Positions 8,119 to 17,628 of a DNA stretch of 64,000 nt are shown one piece after another. Position 1 is the first letter of the stretch. Every line of letters starts with the position of its first letter. A program made the position numbers and the translations under genes. The notes beneath the pieces are model-generated. The model did no database searches, was not told the DNA's origin, and saw only the letters and a program-made list of their open reading frames with translations. The DNA lies in NCBI GenBank assembly GCA_044370475.1, contig JBILVK010000004.1, positions 1 to 64,000 of the forward strand, read 5' to 3'. This DNA is from B1 sp044370475. Lineage in GTDB: Bacteria > Bacteroidota > Bacteroidia > UKL13-3.

Positions 8119-10560
8119 ATGAACCAATCCTTTTTTAAGAAGGCCCTTCCGCATCTCATTGCATTTGCATTAATCATGCTTGTGATTTTTGTTTATTTCA
8201 CACCCTTGTTCAATGGCAAAGTTTTAAAACAATACGATGTATTGCAATGGAAAGCAACTTTCCAAGAAATTGCCCAATTTGAAAAAGCCAGTGGAGAGCG
8301 CACTTTTTGGACAAATAGTATTTTTGGTGGAATGCCAAGTTACTTGATTGGTGCAACCTACCATGGCAATTACACGGGAAATATTTTGTTTTATATTTCG
8401 GTACTTTTTAAGCATCCATCAGATACCATCTTTTTGTTGTTTGCTTGTTTTTATATTTTGTTACTTGCCTTTGAGGTATCGCCTTGGCTGGCTATGGTGG
8501 GCTCTTTGGCCTTTGCCCTATCCTCCTTTAACTTTATAAATATAGATGCCGGACATATCACCAAGGGGAATGCGATAGCCTTTATACCGCTGGTTTTGGC
8601 GGGTATGCAAATTACCTTACACAAGAATAAATGGTGGGGTGCCATCTTAACAGGTATTGCAGTTTCATTTGAATTAGCCGCAGGTCACGTTCAGATTACC
8701 TATTATCTCATTTTCATCATTTTGGCTTGGATGATTGTGGAATTGGTTCAGGCCGTGAAAAATAAAACTTTGCCTTCTTTTATCACTGCTGGTGCCTTTA
8801 TGGCCATTGCCGCAGCCATTGGAATAGGCACTAATATTACGGGATTATTGGCAACCGAAGAGTATGGCAAATACAGTATTCGCGGTAAATCTGAGTTAAC
8901 CAAAACCCAAACTGGAGAAAGCAATTTTGCCAATAGCTCATCTGGCTTAGATAAAGACTACGCCCTATCTTGGAGTAATGGCGTAGCAGAACCATTAACC
9001 ATTTTGATTCCGAATTTTTATGGCGGAGCCAGCAATGGCGATTTGGGAACGGGCAGCGAAACTTACAAAGAATTGCAAAAGCAGGGAATTCCTAATGCCA
9101 AGTCTGTGGTGAGTCAGATGCCCATTTATTGGGGAGATCAGCCATTTACGGCCGGACCTATTTACTATGGGGCCATTATGGTATTCTTATTTGTTTTGGG
9201 TATGTTTTTGTTGAAGGGTCCAGAGAAGTGGTGGATATTTTCTGCCGCCGTGGTAGCTATATTTTTATCTATGGGTAAGAATTTTATGCCATTTACCGAC
9301 CTATTCTTTAACTACTTTCCGTTGTATAATAAATTTAGGTCGGTTACCTTTATTCTCTGCGTTGCACAGACCATGTTTCCTTTCTTGGCCATCCTTACTT
9401 TAAAAGAATTGAGTGAGAAGAAAATTGCCGATAAAGACTGGATGAAAGCCATGAAATTTAGTTTGGGAATTGTGGGCGGCTTATGTTTGATTTTGGCTTT
9501 AATACCAGGTATGTTTTTTGATTTTAGCAGCGAGAGTGATGCACGTATGAATTTCCCTGCATGGCTTATAACCACACTAACTGCAGACCGTGAAAACTTG
9601 TTAAGAATGGATGCTTTGCGTTCGTTGGTGTTTATATTATTAGCTGTTGCTGTATTGTGGTTTTTCCAAAAAGGAAAGCTCAAAAAAGAGTATATGGTTA
9701 TGGCGCTTGGTTTGTTAACGGTTGTAGATTTATGGGGAGTAGATAAACGCTATTTAAACGAGAAGGATTTTGAAAAGAAAAAGGGAGAAGTTGCTATTGA
9801 TAAGACTCCAATTGATGAGCAAATTTTGGCCGATAAAGACATTCATTATAGGGTTTATAACAATACCACAGATTTTGACAAAGATGCCCTAACAGCCTAT
9901 TACCACAAGTCGCTCGGCGGTTACCATGGTGCAAAAATGCGCAGGTACCAAGAGTTAATTGAATGGCAGTTGAGTAAAATGAATATGGAGTGTTACAATA
10001 TGTTGAATGCCAAATATTTTATTTTACAAGATTCAACTGGAGGTAAGTACGTGCAAAGAAATCCGGGAGCCAATGGCAATGCTTGGTTTGTAAACGACAT
10101 TAAGTGGGTTAATAATGCGGATGAAGAGATAGTGGCTTTAACTGGTTTTAAGAGCAGGGAAACAGCCATTATGGATAAGCGTTTTGAAGAAGGTTTGGCT
10201 GGTTTTAAACCCATGGCCGATTCTGCTTCAAGTATTGTTTTAACGGCTTATCAGCCTAATAAATTGGTGTATTCCACACAAGCGTCGAGCGATCAATTTG
10301 CGGTGTTCTCTGAGGTTCATTACGAAAAAGGATGGAATGCCTATATAGATGGTGCCTTGGTGCCACATGTGCGTGCAAACTTCTTGTTAAGGGCCATGAA
10401 AGTGCCAGCGGGCAAGCACGAGGTAGTATTTAAGTTTGAACCAACTGTTATTGCTACAGGAGAGAGGATAGCCTATGCATCGTCATTTGCCTTGTATGGC
10501 GGGTTAATTCTCATTATGATTATGTCCCTTATGAAACGTAAAAAGGGAGAGCAAGCATAA
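8119..10560 (+). CDS. YfhO family integral membrane protein
   Basis: An 813-residue polytopic membrane protein of the YfhO family. Members resemble GT-C glycosyltransferases and in Gram-positives have been linked to glycosylation of cell-envelope polymers. About a dozen membrane segments are visible, starting at residues 9-30, with a further one near the C terminus before the basic tail MKRKKGEQA. Extracytoplasmic stretches include SWSNGVAEPLTILIPNFYGG and KFRSVTFILC, typical of the family. The start is taken as ATG 8119, since MNQSFFKK immediately precedes the first helix and a TATATTGTG promoter-like element lies 20-28 bases upstream; a TTG at 8095 is in frame but would fall in that element. 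Its stop overlaps the start of a small Cys-rich gene by one base. Confidence 0.88.
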   Translation: MNQSFFKKALPHLIAFALIMLVIFVYFTPLFNGKVLKQYDVLQWKATFQEIAQFEKASGERTFWTNSIFGGMPSYLIGATYHGNYTGNILFYISVLFKHPSDTIFLLFACFYILLLAFEVSPWLAMVGSLAFALSSFNFINIDAGHITKGNAIAFIPLVLAGMQITLHKNKWWGAILTGIAVSFELAAGHVQITYYLIFIILAWMIVELVQAVKNKTLPSFITAGAFMAIAAAIGIGTNITGLLATEEYGKYSIRGKSELTKTQTGESNFANSSSGLDKDYALSWSNGVAEPLTILIPNFYGGASNGDLGTGSETYKELQKQGIPNAKSVVSQMPIYWGDQPFTAGPIYYGAIMVFLFVLGMFLLKGPEKWWIFSAAVVAIFLSMGKNFMPFTDLFFNYFPLYNKFRSVTFILCVAQTMFPFLAILTLKELSEKKIADKDWMKAMKFSLGIVGGLCLILALIPGMFFDFSSESDARMNFPAWLITTLTADRENLLRMDALRSLVFILLAVAVLWFFQKGKLKKEYMVMALGLLTVVDLWGVDKRYLNEKDFEKKKGEVAIDKTPIDEQILADKDIHYRVYNNTTDFDKDALTAYYHKSLGGYHGAKMRRYQELIEWQLSKMNMECYNMLNAKYFILQDSTGGKYVQRNPGANGNAWFVNDIKWVNNADEEIVALTGFKSRETAIMDKRFEEGLAGFKPMADSASSIVLTAYQPNKLVYSTQASSDQFAVFSEVHYEKGWNAYIDGALVPHVRANFLLRAMKVPAGKHEVVFKFEPTVIATGERIAYASSFALYGGLILIMIMSLMKRKKGEQA

Positions 10561-10709
10561 TGGCTGCTTTTGATTGGCAATATGTAGTTGTAGGAATTAT
10601 TTTACTCGGTTCGATCCTATACGTTTTACGGTTTTTATTTAAAAGCAGTAAGGGCGAGTCCTGCGCCAGTGGCGCGGCATGCAAGTGTGAGGGAAAGGTT
10701 GTTAAATAA
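10560..10709 (+). CDS. Small FeoB-associated-type Cys-rich membrane protein (49 aa)
   Basis: A 49-residue protein whose ATG overlaps the yfhO stop codon (TAATG), implying translational coupling. Residues 8-27 form one membrane helix (VVVGIILLGSILYVLRFLF), followed by a short basic segment and a Cys-rich tail, SCASGAACKC, with three cysteines. This plan of a single N-terminal helix and a CxxxxxCxC tail is that of the small proteins annotated as FeoB-associated Cys-rich membrane proteins. Those normally sit beside feoAB; no iron-transport gene is visible here. A metal-binding role is inference from the cysteines. A terminator follows immediately. Confidence 0.72.
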   Translation: MAAFDWQYVVVGIILLGSILYVLRFLFKSSKGESCASGAACKCEGKVVK

Positions 10710-10711
10710 AA

Positions 10712-10739
10712 AAAGGCTGTCTATTAGACAGCCTTTTTT
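10712..10739. terminator. Bidirectional terminator between the yfhO pair and ompA
   Basis: GGCTGTC and GACAGCC form a stem with a TATTA loop, flanked by A on the left and T on the right. It can therefore end the rightward yfhO transcript and the leftward ompA transcript, whose stop is at 10760. Confidence 0.9.
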
Positions 10740-10759
10740 ATGGTATAATATGGATTAAT

Positions 10760-11698
10760 TTATTGCTTGTTGATGAGTTTGTAGAGCTCGTCTAATCTTG
10801 GGGTGAGGATAATTTCTGTGCGTCTGTTTTTGGCTCTTCCCTCGGCGGTTTCGTTGCTGGCTTTTGGCACATACTCGCCTCTTCCGGCAGCAGTAAGCAT
10901 TTTTGCATCTACTTTGTAGGTTTCATCTAACAGGCGAACAATGTTTGTAGCGCGGGCCACACTTAAGTCCCAGTTGTCTTGAAATTGGGCTGTTTTTATA
11001 GGCACATTGTCGGTATGCCCTTCAATCATGATTGACACATCCTTGTTTTTGTTTAGGATATCGGCAACGGTTTTGATGGCAGCTTTTCCTTTTTCTTCCA
11101 CTTCTGCGCTACCGCTTCTAAATAGCAATTTATCTGTCATAGAAACATAAACCTTACCATTCTTCATTTCAACCGAAATTTCGTCGCTATTGAAGCTTAA
11201 AAGGGCCTTTTTAATTACATTGTTCAATGCATTGGTAAGTGAATCTTGTTTACGCAACATATCTTCCAATTCTGCCAATCTTTTTTCGCGGGCTAGCAAC
11301 TGTTCTCCTTTTTCTTTAAGGGCTAGGTTAAGTTGCTCGGTTCTGTTGAGACTCGATTTAATAAGTTCGGTATACTTATCATTCATCTCGTTGTAATCGT
11401 CTTTTAGGAGACGATGTTTTTCTTGCAATTCTGTATGCTGTAAAGTAAGCTCGTTGTACCTGCCATCCAAATCGCGGTATTTTATACCTCTTTCTGTGGT
11501 GTCTTTGTTAAAAGCTAAATTGAGTAGGTGCAAAGAATCTCTTTGGTAGGTTGCCTCTTTATGGCGTTTAGATAAAAATGCATTGTGCATTTTATCGCCA
11601 AAGGTTTTCGGTTCTTTTATCTTTCCTTTTGGTTCTAAATCTTGTGCTATAGCTGCACCAGAAATTAGAACTGCTGCAATTATCAATTTTATTTTCAT
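10760..11698 (-). CDS. OmpA family peptidoglycan-binding protein with coiled coil
   Basis: A 312-residue exported protein. Residues 1-18 form a signal peptide ending AIAQ. Residues about 70-165 are a long heptad-rich coiled coil (TELQEKHRLLKDDYNEMNDK and following). The C-terminal OmpA/MotB domain at about 185-300 contains LLFRSGSAEVEEKGK, IEGHTDNVPI, the strand LSVARATNIV, and the closing AEGRAKNRRTEI, where Asp and Arg bind the diaminopimelate side chain. No N-terminal beta barrel is present, so it is a periplasmic or envelope tether rather than a porin. It has a terminator on its 3' side and is probably transcribed alone. Confidence 0.9.
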   Translation of the reverse strand: MKIKLIIAAVLISGAAIAQDLEPKGKIKEPKTFGDKMHNAFLSKRHKEATYQRDSLHLLNLAFNKDTTERGIKYRDLDGRYNELTLQHTELQEKHRLLKDDYNEMNDKYTELIKSSLNRTEQLNLALKEKGEQLLAREKRLAELEDMLRKQDSLTNALNNVIKKALLSFNSDEISVEMKNGKVYVSMTDKLLFRSGSAEVEEKGKAAIKTVADILNKNKDVSIMIEGHTDNVPIKTAQFQDNWDLSVARATNIVRLLDETYKVDAKMLTAAGRGEYVPKASNETAEGRAKNRRTEIILTPRLDELYKLINKQ

Positions 11699-11833
11699 TT
11701 GAATACTGAATTTTGCACGAAGTTGCTTCAGATACCTTGCTTCACCAAGCTTTTGATATGCTTTTTATTCGCATGATTAAGGTGAGTGTTCAATATAGCA
11801 AACAAATGAGGCCAAGCTATTGCATGGCAAATA

Positions 11834-11843
11834 GGTTCAGACC
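11834..11843 (+). repeat. GGTTCAGACC motif, hit 1 (intergenic)
   Basis: Exact 10-mer, followed by GA, between ompA and secDF. Confidence 0.4.
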
Positions 11844-11851
11844 GAAAAAGA

Positions 11852-11885
11852 AAAAGGCCACTAGAACGGATTCTAGCGGCCTTTT
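11852..11885 (-). terminator. Terminator of secDF
   Basis: Read on the minus strand, a GGCC-CTAGAA type stem (11856-11881) closes on a 4-base loop and is followed by a T-rich tract. It lies 22 bases after the secDF stop codon. Confidence 0.88.
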
Positions 11886-11902
11886 ATTAATGCGATATCT
11901 AA

Positions 11903-14854
11903 TTATTTAGAGTCCTTATTTTTCTTATCAAAATCAACTACGATAGGAGTAGCGATACCGATAGAAGAGTAGGTACCAAAGAAAATACCAACTAATAAAG
12001 CAAAGGTAAATCCTTTAATTACTTCGCCACCAAAGAAGAACAATACCAATGCCACCATAAATACGGTTAAAGAGGTAATGATGGTTCTGTTTAAAGTATT
12101 ATTCAATGCATTATTGATAATTAATTTCTTGTTGGTTTCGTGGTGATGCGTACCTAAGAACTCACGAATACGGTCGAACACAACCACCGTGTCATTGATA
12201 GAGAAACCGATGATGGTAAGAATTGCCGCGATAAAGTTTTGATCTACCTCCATAGCAAATGGCAATACACCATCAAGCAATGAATAGAAACTTAACATCA
12301 TCAAAACGTCATGCGCCAAAGCGATGGTAGCACCTAATGCATATTGCCATTTTTTGAAACGAACCAATACGTATAATGAAATACCCAATAGTGCAATGAT
12401 AGCTGCCCAAATAGAGGCAATTTTAATATCGTTTGCAATGGTTGGTCCAACACGGTTAGAGCTTAAAATTTCAAATTTTTGGTTCATACCATTTAAACCT
12501 TCGTTCAATTTTGCTTCTACTTTTTCTGCAGCTTCGGCACTTTGATCATCGATTAAATAGGTAGTTGTAATTTTAAATTTATTGTCTGAACCAACTGTTT
12601 TAACTTCTGGTGCGTTACCGAAAGAAGCAGTTAAGCCTTCACGAATTTGATCATTGGTAACCTTCTCGCTTAATTGAACAGTGTAAGTCCAACCACCTTT
12701 AAAATCTACCCCTAAGGTAAATCCTTTGGTGAACATAGAGATTAAACCAATAACGATAATGAAACCAGAAAGACCATAGAACTTGAAACGATTTTTGATA
12801 AAATCGAAGTTTAAGTTATGGAATGCTTTTTCTGAGAATGCACGAGAGTATTTTACAATGGTACCTTTATCTAATTGCCATTCTGTAATTACACGAGTTA
12901 ATAATACTGCAGTAAACATTGAAGAGATAATACCAATGATTAAGGTAATAGCAAAACCTTGTACTGGACCAGTTCCAAAAGTGTAAAGAACAAAACCAGC
13001 TAATAAGGTTGTTAAGTTTGAATCTATAATAGAAGATGCAGCATGTTGGTATCCGTCTGTGATGGCATTTTTAAGACTTCTTGCCCCGGCCAGTTCATCC
13101 TTTACACGCTCGTTAATAAGAACGTTTGCATCTACCGCCATACCTATGGTTAAAACGATACCGGCAATACCTGGTAAAGTTAAAGCAGCACCTAAGCTAG
13201 CAAGTACACCTATGATAAAGAATACGTTTATTAATACAGCAAAATCTGCTACATAACCAGAGTTGTTATAATAAACAACCATGAATACAAGGATCACAAT
13301 AGTTGCAATAACCATACTCCACATACCCGCGCTAATTGCTTCAGCACCCAAAGTTGGTCCAACTACTGCCTCTTCTACAATACGTGTAGGAGCAGGTAAT
13401 TTACCACTCTTTAAGATGTTTGCTAAGTCGCCCGCCTCCTCATTGGTAAAGCTACCAGAGATAGATGAGCGTCCGTTAGGAATTTCAGATTGTACATTAG
13501 GTGAAGAGTAAACCACATCATCTAAAACGATTGCCACTGAGTGACCGATATTATTTTTAGTTAAGTTTTTCCAGATTTTGGCACCATCACCATTCATGGT
13601 CATAGAAACTTCAACAGAACCTGTTTGAGAAATATCTCTTCTTGCATCGGTAACTTTATCACCGGTTAAAGAAGCAGAACCATCTCTTGATGTTTTTAAT
13701 CCGTGTAAGATTACACCTTGTTGATTTTCGCCAATGCCTTTGTATTCCCAAGCAAATTTAATGTTACCAGGTAAAGCCATTTTCACTTCTGGGCGAGCCA
13801 ACATAGCGTTAATTTTTGCAGTGTCTTTAACAAGTGCGGTACCACAAGAAGAACCTTTTGGTACAAGCATTCCTTTGTCGTCTGCATAAGGTTGTAAGTA
13901 AGCAAACAATGGATTTTCTTTTGCAAACTCTTCGAATGATTTTTCTGCGCTTTTGCTTGCAGTATCTTTTTTGCTAGAATCTGCCACATTGGTTGCGCTG
14001 CTTAAGCCAGCTAAAGCACTTGTTTTGGCAGAGGTATCTGCAGCTGCAGTATCAACTGTAGCAGCAGGTGCAATAAGATTTACTTTTTTCAATACATCAT
14101 TAGCTGCTGAAATATATTTAAAAGCTTCTGGGTTATCAAAAGTTTCGTAGAACTCAAGTTTAGCAGAACCTTGAAGGAGTTTACGCACACGTGCAGGATT
14201 ATCTACACCAGGTAATTCTACTAAAATTCTTCCGCTACCTTCTAATTTTTGGATATTAGGTTGCGTTACACCAAACTTATCGATACGTGCACGTAAGATT
14301 TGGAAAGAACGATCGATGGCTTGGTTAGCTTCTTCGCGAATATAAGTTAACACTTCTTCGTTGGTAGAAGTCAACTTAATTCTATCGCGGTTGCTAGGGT
14401 TTACAAAAATGGCAGATAATTTAGCCTCTGGAGCTACCTCTTGGAATGCTTCTGCAAACAAGGTAACAAAATCCTTTTGACTTGTTTTCTGACGTTCACG
14501 CGCAGTTTCAATTGCTTGATTAAATTTTGGATCAGGGTTATTGTTAGATAAACCCCTCAACAAATCTGCTAATGATACTTCTAGGGTAACATTCATACCA
14601 CCTTGTAAATCGAGACCAAGATTTAGTTCTCTTTCTTTACATTGTAGGTAGGTGAATTTTTTAATTCCTAGAAAATTGTAAACTGGGATCCGCGAAACTG
14701 AATCCAAGTAATTACGTTCTAATTCGGCATTGCCGTTGGCTTGCTCTTTGGCATCCTTTTCAATCATGTAAGTTTTCCATGTGAATGATAACTGGAAGAT
14801 ACTTACCAGGATCAAAGCGATGGTAAAAAACTTAACTGCTCCTTTGCTTTTCAT
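11903..14854 (-). CDS. secDF: Fused protein translocase subunit SecDF
   Basis: A 983-residue fusion of SecD and SecF, the proton-driven membrane component that helps pull proteins across the inner membrane through SecYEG. Residues 10-28 form the first membrane helix. The SecD signature LGLDLQGGMNVTLEV lies near 79-95. The P1 periplasmic region is enlarged by an Ala/Thr/Lys-rich insert at about 265-305. SecD membrane segments run from about 505 to 640 with GIAGIVLTIGMAVDANVLI, and the SecF half begins near 665 with the LGVDFKGGWTY signature and ends with the SecF GFSINDTVVVFDRIRE motif. The single-chain form is standard in Bacteroidota. A consensus promoter lies about 100 bases upstream and a terminator follows. 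Confidence 0.97.
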   Translation of the reverse strand: MKSKGAVKFFTIALILVSIFQLSFTWKTYMIEKDAKEQANGNAELERNYLDSVSRIPVYNFLGIKKFTYLQCKERELNLGLDLQGGMNVTLEVSLADLLRGLSNNNPDPKFNQAIETARERQKTSQKDFVTLFAEAFQEVAPEAKLSAIFVNPSNRDRIKLTSTNEEVLTYIREEANQAIDRSFQILRARIDKFGVTQPNIQKLEGSGRILVELPGVDNPARVRKLLQGSAKLEFYETFDNPEAFKYISAANDVLKKVNLIAPAATVDTAAADTSAKTSALAGLSSATNVADSSKKDTASKSAEKSFEEFAKENPLFAYLQPYADDKGMLVPKGSSCGTALVKDTAKINAMLARPEVKMALPGNIKFAWEYKGIGENQQGVILHGLKTSRDGSASLTGDKVTDARRDISQTGSVEVSMTMNGDGAKIWKNLTKNNIGHSVAIVLDDVVYSSPNVQSEIPNGRSSISGSFTNEEAGDLANILKSGKLPAPTRIVEEAVVGPTLGAEAISAGMWSMVIATIVILVFMVVYYNNSGYVADFAVLINVFFIIGVLASLGAALTLPGIAGIVLTIGMAVDANVLINERVKDELAGARSLKNAITDGYQHAASSIIDSNLTTLLAGFVLYTFGTGPVQGFAITLIIGIISSMFTAVLLTRVITEWQLDKGTIVKYSRAFSEKAFHNLNFDFIKNRFKFYGLSGFIIVIGLISMFTKGFTLGVDFKGGWTYTVQLSEKVTNDQIREGLTASFGNAPEVKTVGSDNKFKITTTYLIDDQSAEAAEKVEAKLNEGLNGMNQKFEILSSNRVGPTIANDIKIASIWAAIIALLGISLYVLVRFKKWQYALGATIALAHDVLMMLSFYSLLDGVLPFAMEVDQNFIAAILTIIGFSINDTVVVFDRIREFLGTHHHETNKKLIINNALNNTLNRTIITSLTVFMVALVLFFFGGEVIKGFTFALLVGIFFGTYSSIGIATPIVVDFDKKNKDSK

Positions 14855-14956
14855 TGTATATTTCTGATTCTATATTAAAATTCTACTTTTTTGCTTTGAA
14901 TTGGGCATGGACAATTTTGGGAATTCAAAACTCCAATAAACAAATTCAAAGGCTGG

Positions 14957-14987
14957 CAAATATAAGGGGTGATGTGACTAAATGCAA
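14957..14987 (-). promoter_or_regulatory. Bacteroidota-type promoter of secDF
   Basis: On the minus strand TTG (14987-14985), 20 bases, then TATATTTG (14964-14957) match the -33/-7 consensus exactly. The transcript would start near 14951 with a leader of about 95 bases. Confidence 0.75.
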
Positions 14988-15138
14988 AAAACATTAAAAT
15001 AAAAGATTATGAGGGACTTACGTTTTTTTTGCCCATTTTTTTTGAATTTAGGGTGCTCATTTATACAATCTGTGGGTAAGTGAAAGGGGAAAATACGATG
15101 TGGAGATATAGTTTCGTTAGCTCAATAAATGGGTATTT

Positions 15139-15759
15139 ATGGAAAATCAAGGATTAAGTTTATTTGATATGATATTAAAAGGTGGGGTCATTATGGTTCC
15201 CATCGGAATTTTGTCGATGCTTAGCATTTATTTCATCATTGAACGAGCTGTGTATATCAACAACTCGTTTAAGTTGGAGACAAATTTCATGAACAACATC
15301 AAAGATTTGTTGGGTAAGGGCGATATTAAAGCTGCTAGGGCTTATTGCCAGCGCATAAACACGCCTATTAGTAGGGTAATAGAAAAGGGAGTAAGTAGAA
15401 TTGGTAAGCCAATTAAAGACATAGAAAGTGCCATGGAAAGTGTGGCTGGTTTAGAAACAGATAAGCTAGAAAAGAATTTGGGATTTTTGGGACTTACCGC
15501 GGGTATAGCTCCCATGTTGGGTTTTATTGGTACTATTTCTGGTATTATCAAGATTTTCTATAATATTTCTGTAAGTGATAATATTAGTATAGGCATTATT
15601 GCGGGCGGATTGTATGAGAAGATGATTACCTCTGGTGCGGGTTTAATTGTTGGAGTTCTTGCATATGCTGGATACCATCTTTTAAACAGTCGCATTGATA
15701 GGTTCAGCCATAAGATGCAAGCTACTGCCATAGATTTTATTGATGTGTTGGAGAGTTAA
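15139..15759 (+). CDS. MotA/TolQ/ExbB proton channel family protein
   Basis: A 206-residue inner-membrane proton channel subunit that, with an ExbD/TolR partner, converts proton flow into work on the envelope. Three membrane segments are visible: about 14-34 (GGVIMVPIGILSMLSIYFII), about 115-140 (LGFLGLTAGIAPMLGFIGTISGII) and about 155-178 (GLYEKMITSGAGLIVGVLAYAGY). The sequence GLTAGIAPMLGFIGTISG is the conserved TolQ/ExbB pore motif. The short leader before the second helix contains the usual cytoplasmic loop. The ExbD partner follows 21 bases later. Whether it energises TonB, Tol-Pal or gliding-type machinery cannot be told; no tonB or pal is adjacent. Confidence 0.92.
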   Translation: MENQGLSLFDMILKGGVIMVPIGILSMLSIYFIIERAVYINNSFKLETNFMNNIKDLLGKGDIKAARAYCQRINTPISRVIEKGVSRIGKPIKDIESAMESVAGLETDKLEKNLGFLGLTAGIAPMLGFIGTISGIIKIFYNISVSDNISIGIIAGGLYEKMITSGAGLIVGVLAYAGYHLLNSRIDRFSHKMQATAIDFIDVLES

Positions 15760-15780
15760 TTGTAAAATTAAGGAGGGAAA

Positions 15781-16182
15781 ATGAATTTTAGAAGAAAGAA
15801 GCGGTTTGAAGCAGAGGTAGCAACCTCTTCGCTAAATGACATCATGTTTTTCTTGTTGTTGTTTTTCCTTATTATTTCAACTGTTGCCAATCCAAGTGTA
15901 ATAAAGGTGCTTTTGCCAAAGGCCAACAACAATCAAACCTTAAATAAGAAACAAGTAACGCTTACTATTAATAAGAGTAAGGAGTATTATTTAAATGATA
16001 AATTAATTGTCCCTGCCAATTTGGAAGAGGCTGTTAAGAAGGAAACAGCAGGGGTTGAAGACCCTACCATTGTATTGCGCATGGACGCAGAATTAACCAT
16101 ACAAGATTTGGTAGATATATTGTCAACAGGTACTAAACTAAAAGTACGTGTGGTTATGGCCACACAATCAACTGCAAAGTAA
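15781..16182 (+). CDS. ExbD/TolR family protein
   Basis: A 133-residue partner of the ExbB-like channel. Basic N terminus MNFRRKKRF, then a single membrane helix at about 20-40 (LNDIMFFLLLFFLIISTVANP) with Asp18 in LND, the residue position that carries the protonatable aspartate in the family. The periplasmic domain (about 45-133) ends with DLVDILSTGTKLKVRVVMATQ, typical of ExbD/TolR. It is preceded by AGGAGGGAAA directly before the ATG, one of the few Shine-Dalgarno-like sequences in the window. It converges with uridine kinase, whose stop lies 7 bases beyond. Confidence 0.92.
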   Translation: MNFRRKKRFEAEVATSSLNDIMFFLLLFFLIISTVANPSVIKVLLPKANNNQTLNKKQVTLTINKSKEYYLNDKLIVPANLEEAVKKETAGVEDPTIVLRMDAELTIQDLVDILSTGTKLKVRVVMATQSTAK

Positions 16183-16189
16183 AATTTAC

Positions 16190-16828
16190 TTAAGAAGACT
16201 GCGCAATGGTTGCTTGTTTGTTGTACAAGTAGTCTGAAATTACCTGCAAGCTATTGTCAAAATGGGTATTGTTGTTAATGATTAAATCTGCCTGAGCCAT
16301 AAACGGAAGCAGATATTTTCTGTACGATGGCAGCACGTGATTTTTCCATTGGTACAATACAAAATCTTCGTTGATATTTCTTTCTGCAACATCGCGCTTT
16401 AGCCTTCTTTCTAGGGCTATTTCCTCTTCTGCGCTAATGAATATTTTGAGGTCGAATTGTTTAAAAATGCGTTCGTAGTAAAAAATAAACAAACCTTCGC
16501 ACACAATGATAGGAGCAGGTTTAAAAGTAAGTAGCTCCCCTTGCTGGTTTTCATGTTGAAATCGGTATTCGTGGCGATAAATGGTATTTCCTTTGTGAAG
16601 TTTCGATAAATCTTCTGAAAATGCATCTAAATCGACGCATTCGGGCAGATCGAAGTTAATATGACCATTTTCATCTAATTGGTGTTCAAATGATAGTTTG
16701 TAGTAATTATCTTGCGAAATAATACATAATTGGTCTTCAGAAAAGCGCTGTTTAAGAGCGTTTAAAAAAGAGGTTTTGCCACTGGCACTGCCTCCGGAAA
16801 TACCTACCAAAAAGGGTTTGTTTTTCAT
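16190..16828 (-). CDS. udk: Uridine kinase
   Basis: It phosphorylates uridine and cytidine to UMP and CMP with ATP or GTP, in pyrimidine salvage. The P-loop GISGGSASGKTS is at residues 9-20 from the chosen start. SQDNYYK near 50 and NFDLPECVDLDAF near 75 are the family substrate-binding elements, and RLKRDVAERNINEDF near 150 is the lid region with conserved arginines. Total 212 residues, normal for the family. ATG 16828 is chosen because the P-loop strand begins directly after MKNKPFLV; an in-frame ATG at 16876 would add 16 unrelated residues and overlap the promoter-like TAATTTTAC at about 16840. Confidence 0.92.
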   Translation of the reverse strand: MKNKPFLVGISGGSASGKTSFLNALKQRFSEDQLCIISQDNYYKLSFEHQLDENGHINFDLPECVDLDAFSEDLSKLHKGNTIYRHEYRFQHENQQGELLTFKPAPIIVCEGLFIFYYERIFKQFDLKIFISAEEEIALERRLKRDVAERNINEDFVLYQWKNHVLPSYRKYLLPFMAQADLIINNNTHFDNSLQVISDYLYNKQATIAQSS

Positions 16829-16964
16829 TCTGGGGTGTAAAATTAGTATTAATAAATGCCTGAACCAAATTGACACATCAAATAAATTTGCTTAGAAATC
16901 AGAAACTTGCAAAACTCGGGAAACTTTTTACACAAAAAAAGTTTCCAATGCCGTTTTGGGGTGA

Positions 16965-16972
16965 TACTTTTG
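16965..16972 (+). promoter_or_regulatory. -7 element of the tetR/efflux operon
   Basis: TACTTTTG matches the TAnnTTTG consensus exactly, 20 bases before the TetR ATG, which supports ATG 16993 over the upstream in-frame ATG at 16870. No clean -33 TTG is visible at the right spacing. Confidence 0.6.
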
Positions 16973-16992
16973 TGCACGAAAAAAATATAAGA

Positions 16993-17613
16993 ATGTCGGA
17001 AGAGGTAAAGAAAAAGATTGTTGAAGGCGCCAGTACCTTGTTTTTGAAGTATGGTTTTAAAAGCATAACCATGGATGATATTGCGCGCGAATTGGGTATT
17101 TCAAAGAAAACGCTGTATCAATTTTTTGATGACAAAAACAGTTTGGTTGACCAAACCGTGATGAATCATATTTTGGGTGAGGAGGCAATTTGCTGCAATT
17201 TAAACAAAGAGGTTTCAAATCCATTGGAGAGAATGTTGCTTATAACAGATTCTTTTAGTGATGTTAAAAAGCAAATTAACCAAAGTGTGTTGTTTGATTT
17301 AAAGAAATACTTTAAGCCAACATGGGATAGGTTAAATCACTTTAGAATTGAATTTATTTACAATCAAATTCTCACAAACATTATTGAAGGAAAAGCTGCA
17401 GGATATTACTATGAGGATTTGGAAGCTAGCTTAATTGCCCGGTTTTATATTCACTTAATAGATTTTATGCTCAATCCAGATAATCACACATCCATGGACT
17501 ATGAGATTAAAACCATTCACAATGAAATGATGAAATACCACCTGAGGTCGATATGCACAGACAAGGGTTTAAAGTATTTACACAAGAGTAAAATTTATCA
17601 AAACTTAATTTAA
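16993..17613 (+). CDS. TetR/AcrR family transcriptional regulator
   Basis: A 206-residue DNA-binding repressor-type protein. The N-terminal domain (about 1-50) shows ILKKYGFKSIT-like sequence and the helix-turn-helix MDDIARELGISKKTLYQFFD at 26-45, with the canonical TLYQFF recognition helix. The remainder is the helical ligand-binding and dimerisation domain. It lies 15 bases upstream of a TolC-type gene and the rest of an RND pump operon in the same direction, so it most likely autoregulates and controls the pump. The inducing ligand cannot be inferred. Confidence 0.9.
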   Translation: MSEEVKKKIVEGASTLFLKYGFKSITMDDIARELGISKKTLYQFFDDKNSLVDQTVMNHILGEEAICCNLNKEVSNPLERMLLITDSFSDVKKQINQSVLFDLKKYFKPTWDRLNHFRIEFIYNQILTNIIEGKAAGYYYEDLEASLIARFYIHLIDFMLNPDNHTSMDYEIKTIHNEMMKYHLRSICTDKGLKYLHKSKIYQNLI

Positions 17614-17628
17614 TTATTTAACTATTAT

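Noticed and set aside
12783..13511. Several plus-strand frames of 60-80 codons across secDF
   Set aside because: All are antisense shadows of the SecDF coding sequence with composition typical of such shadows.
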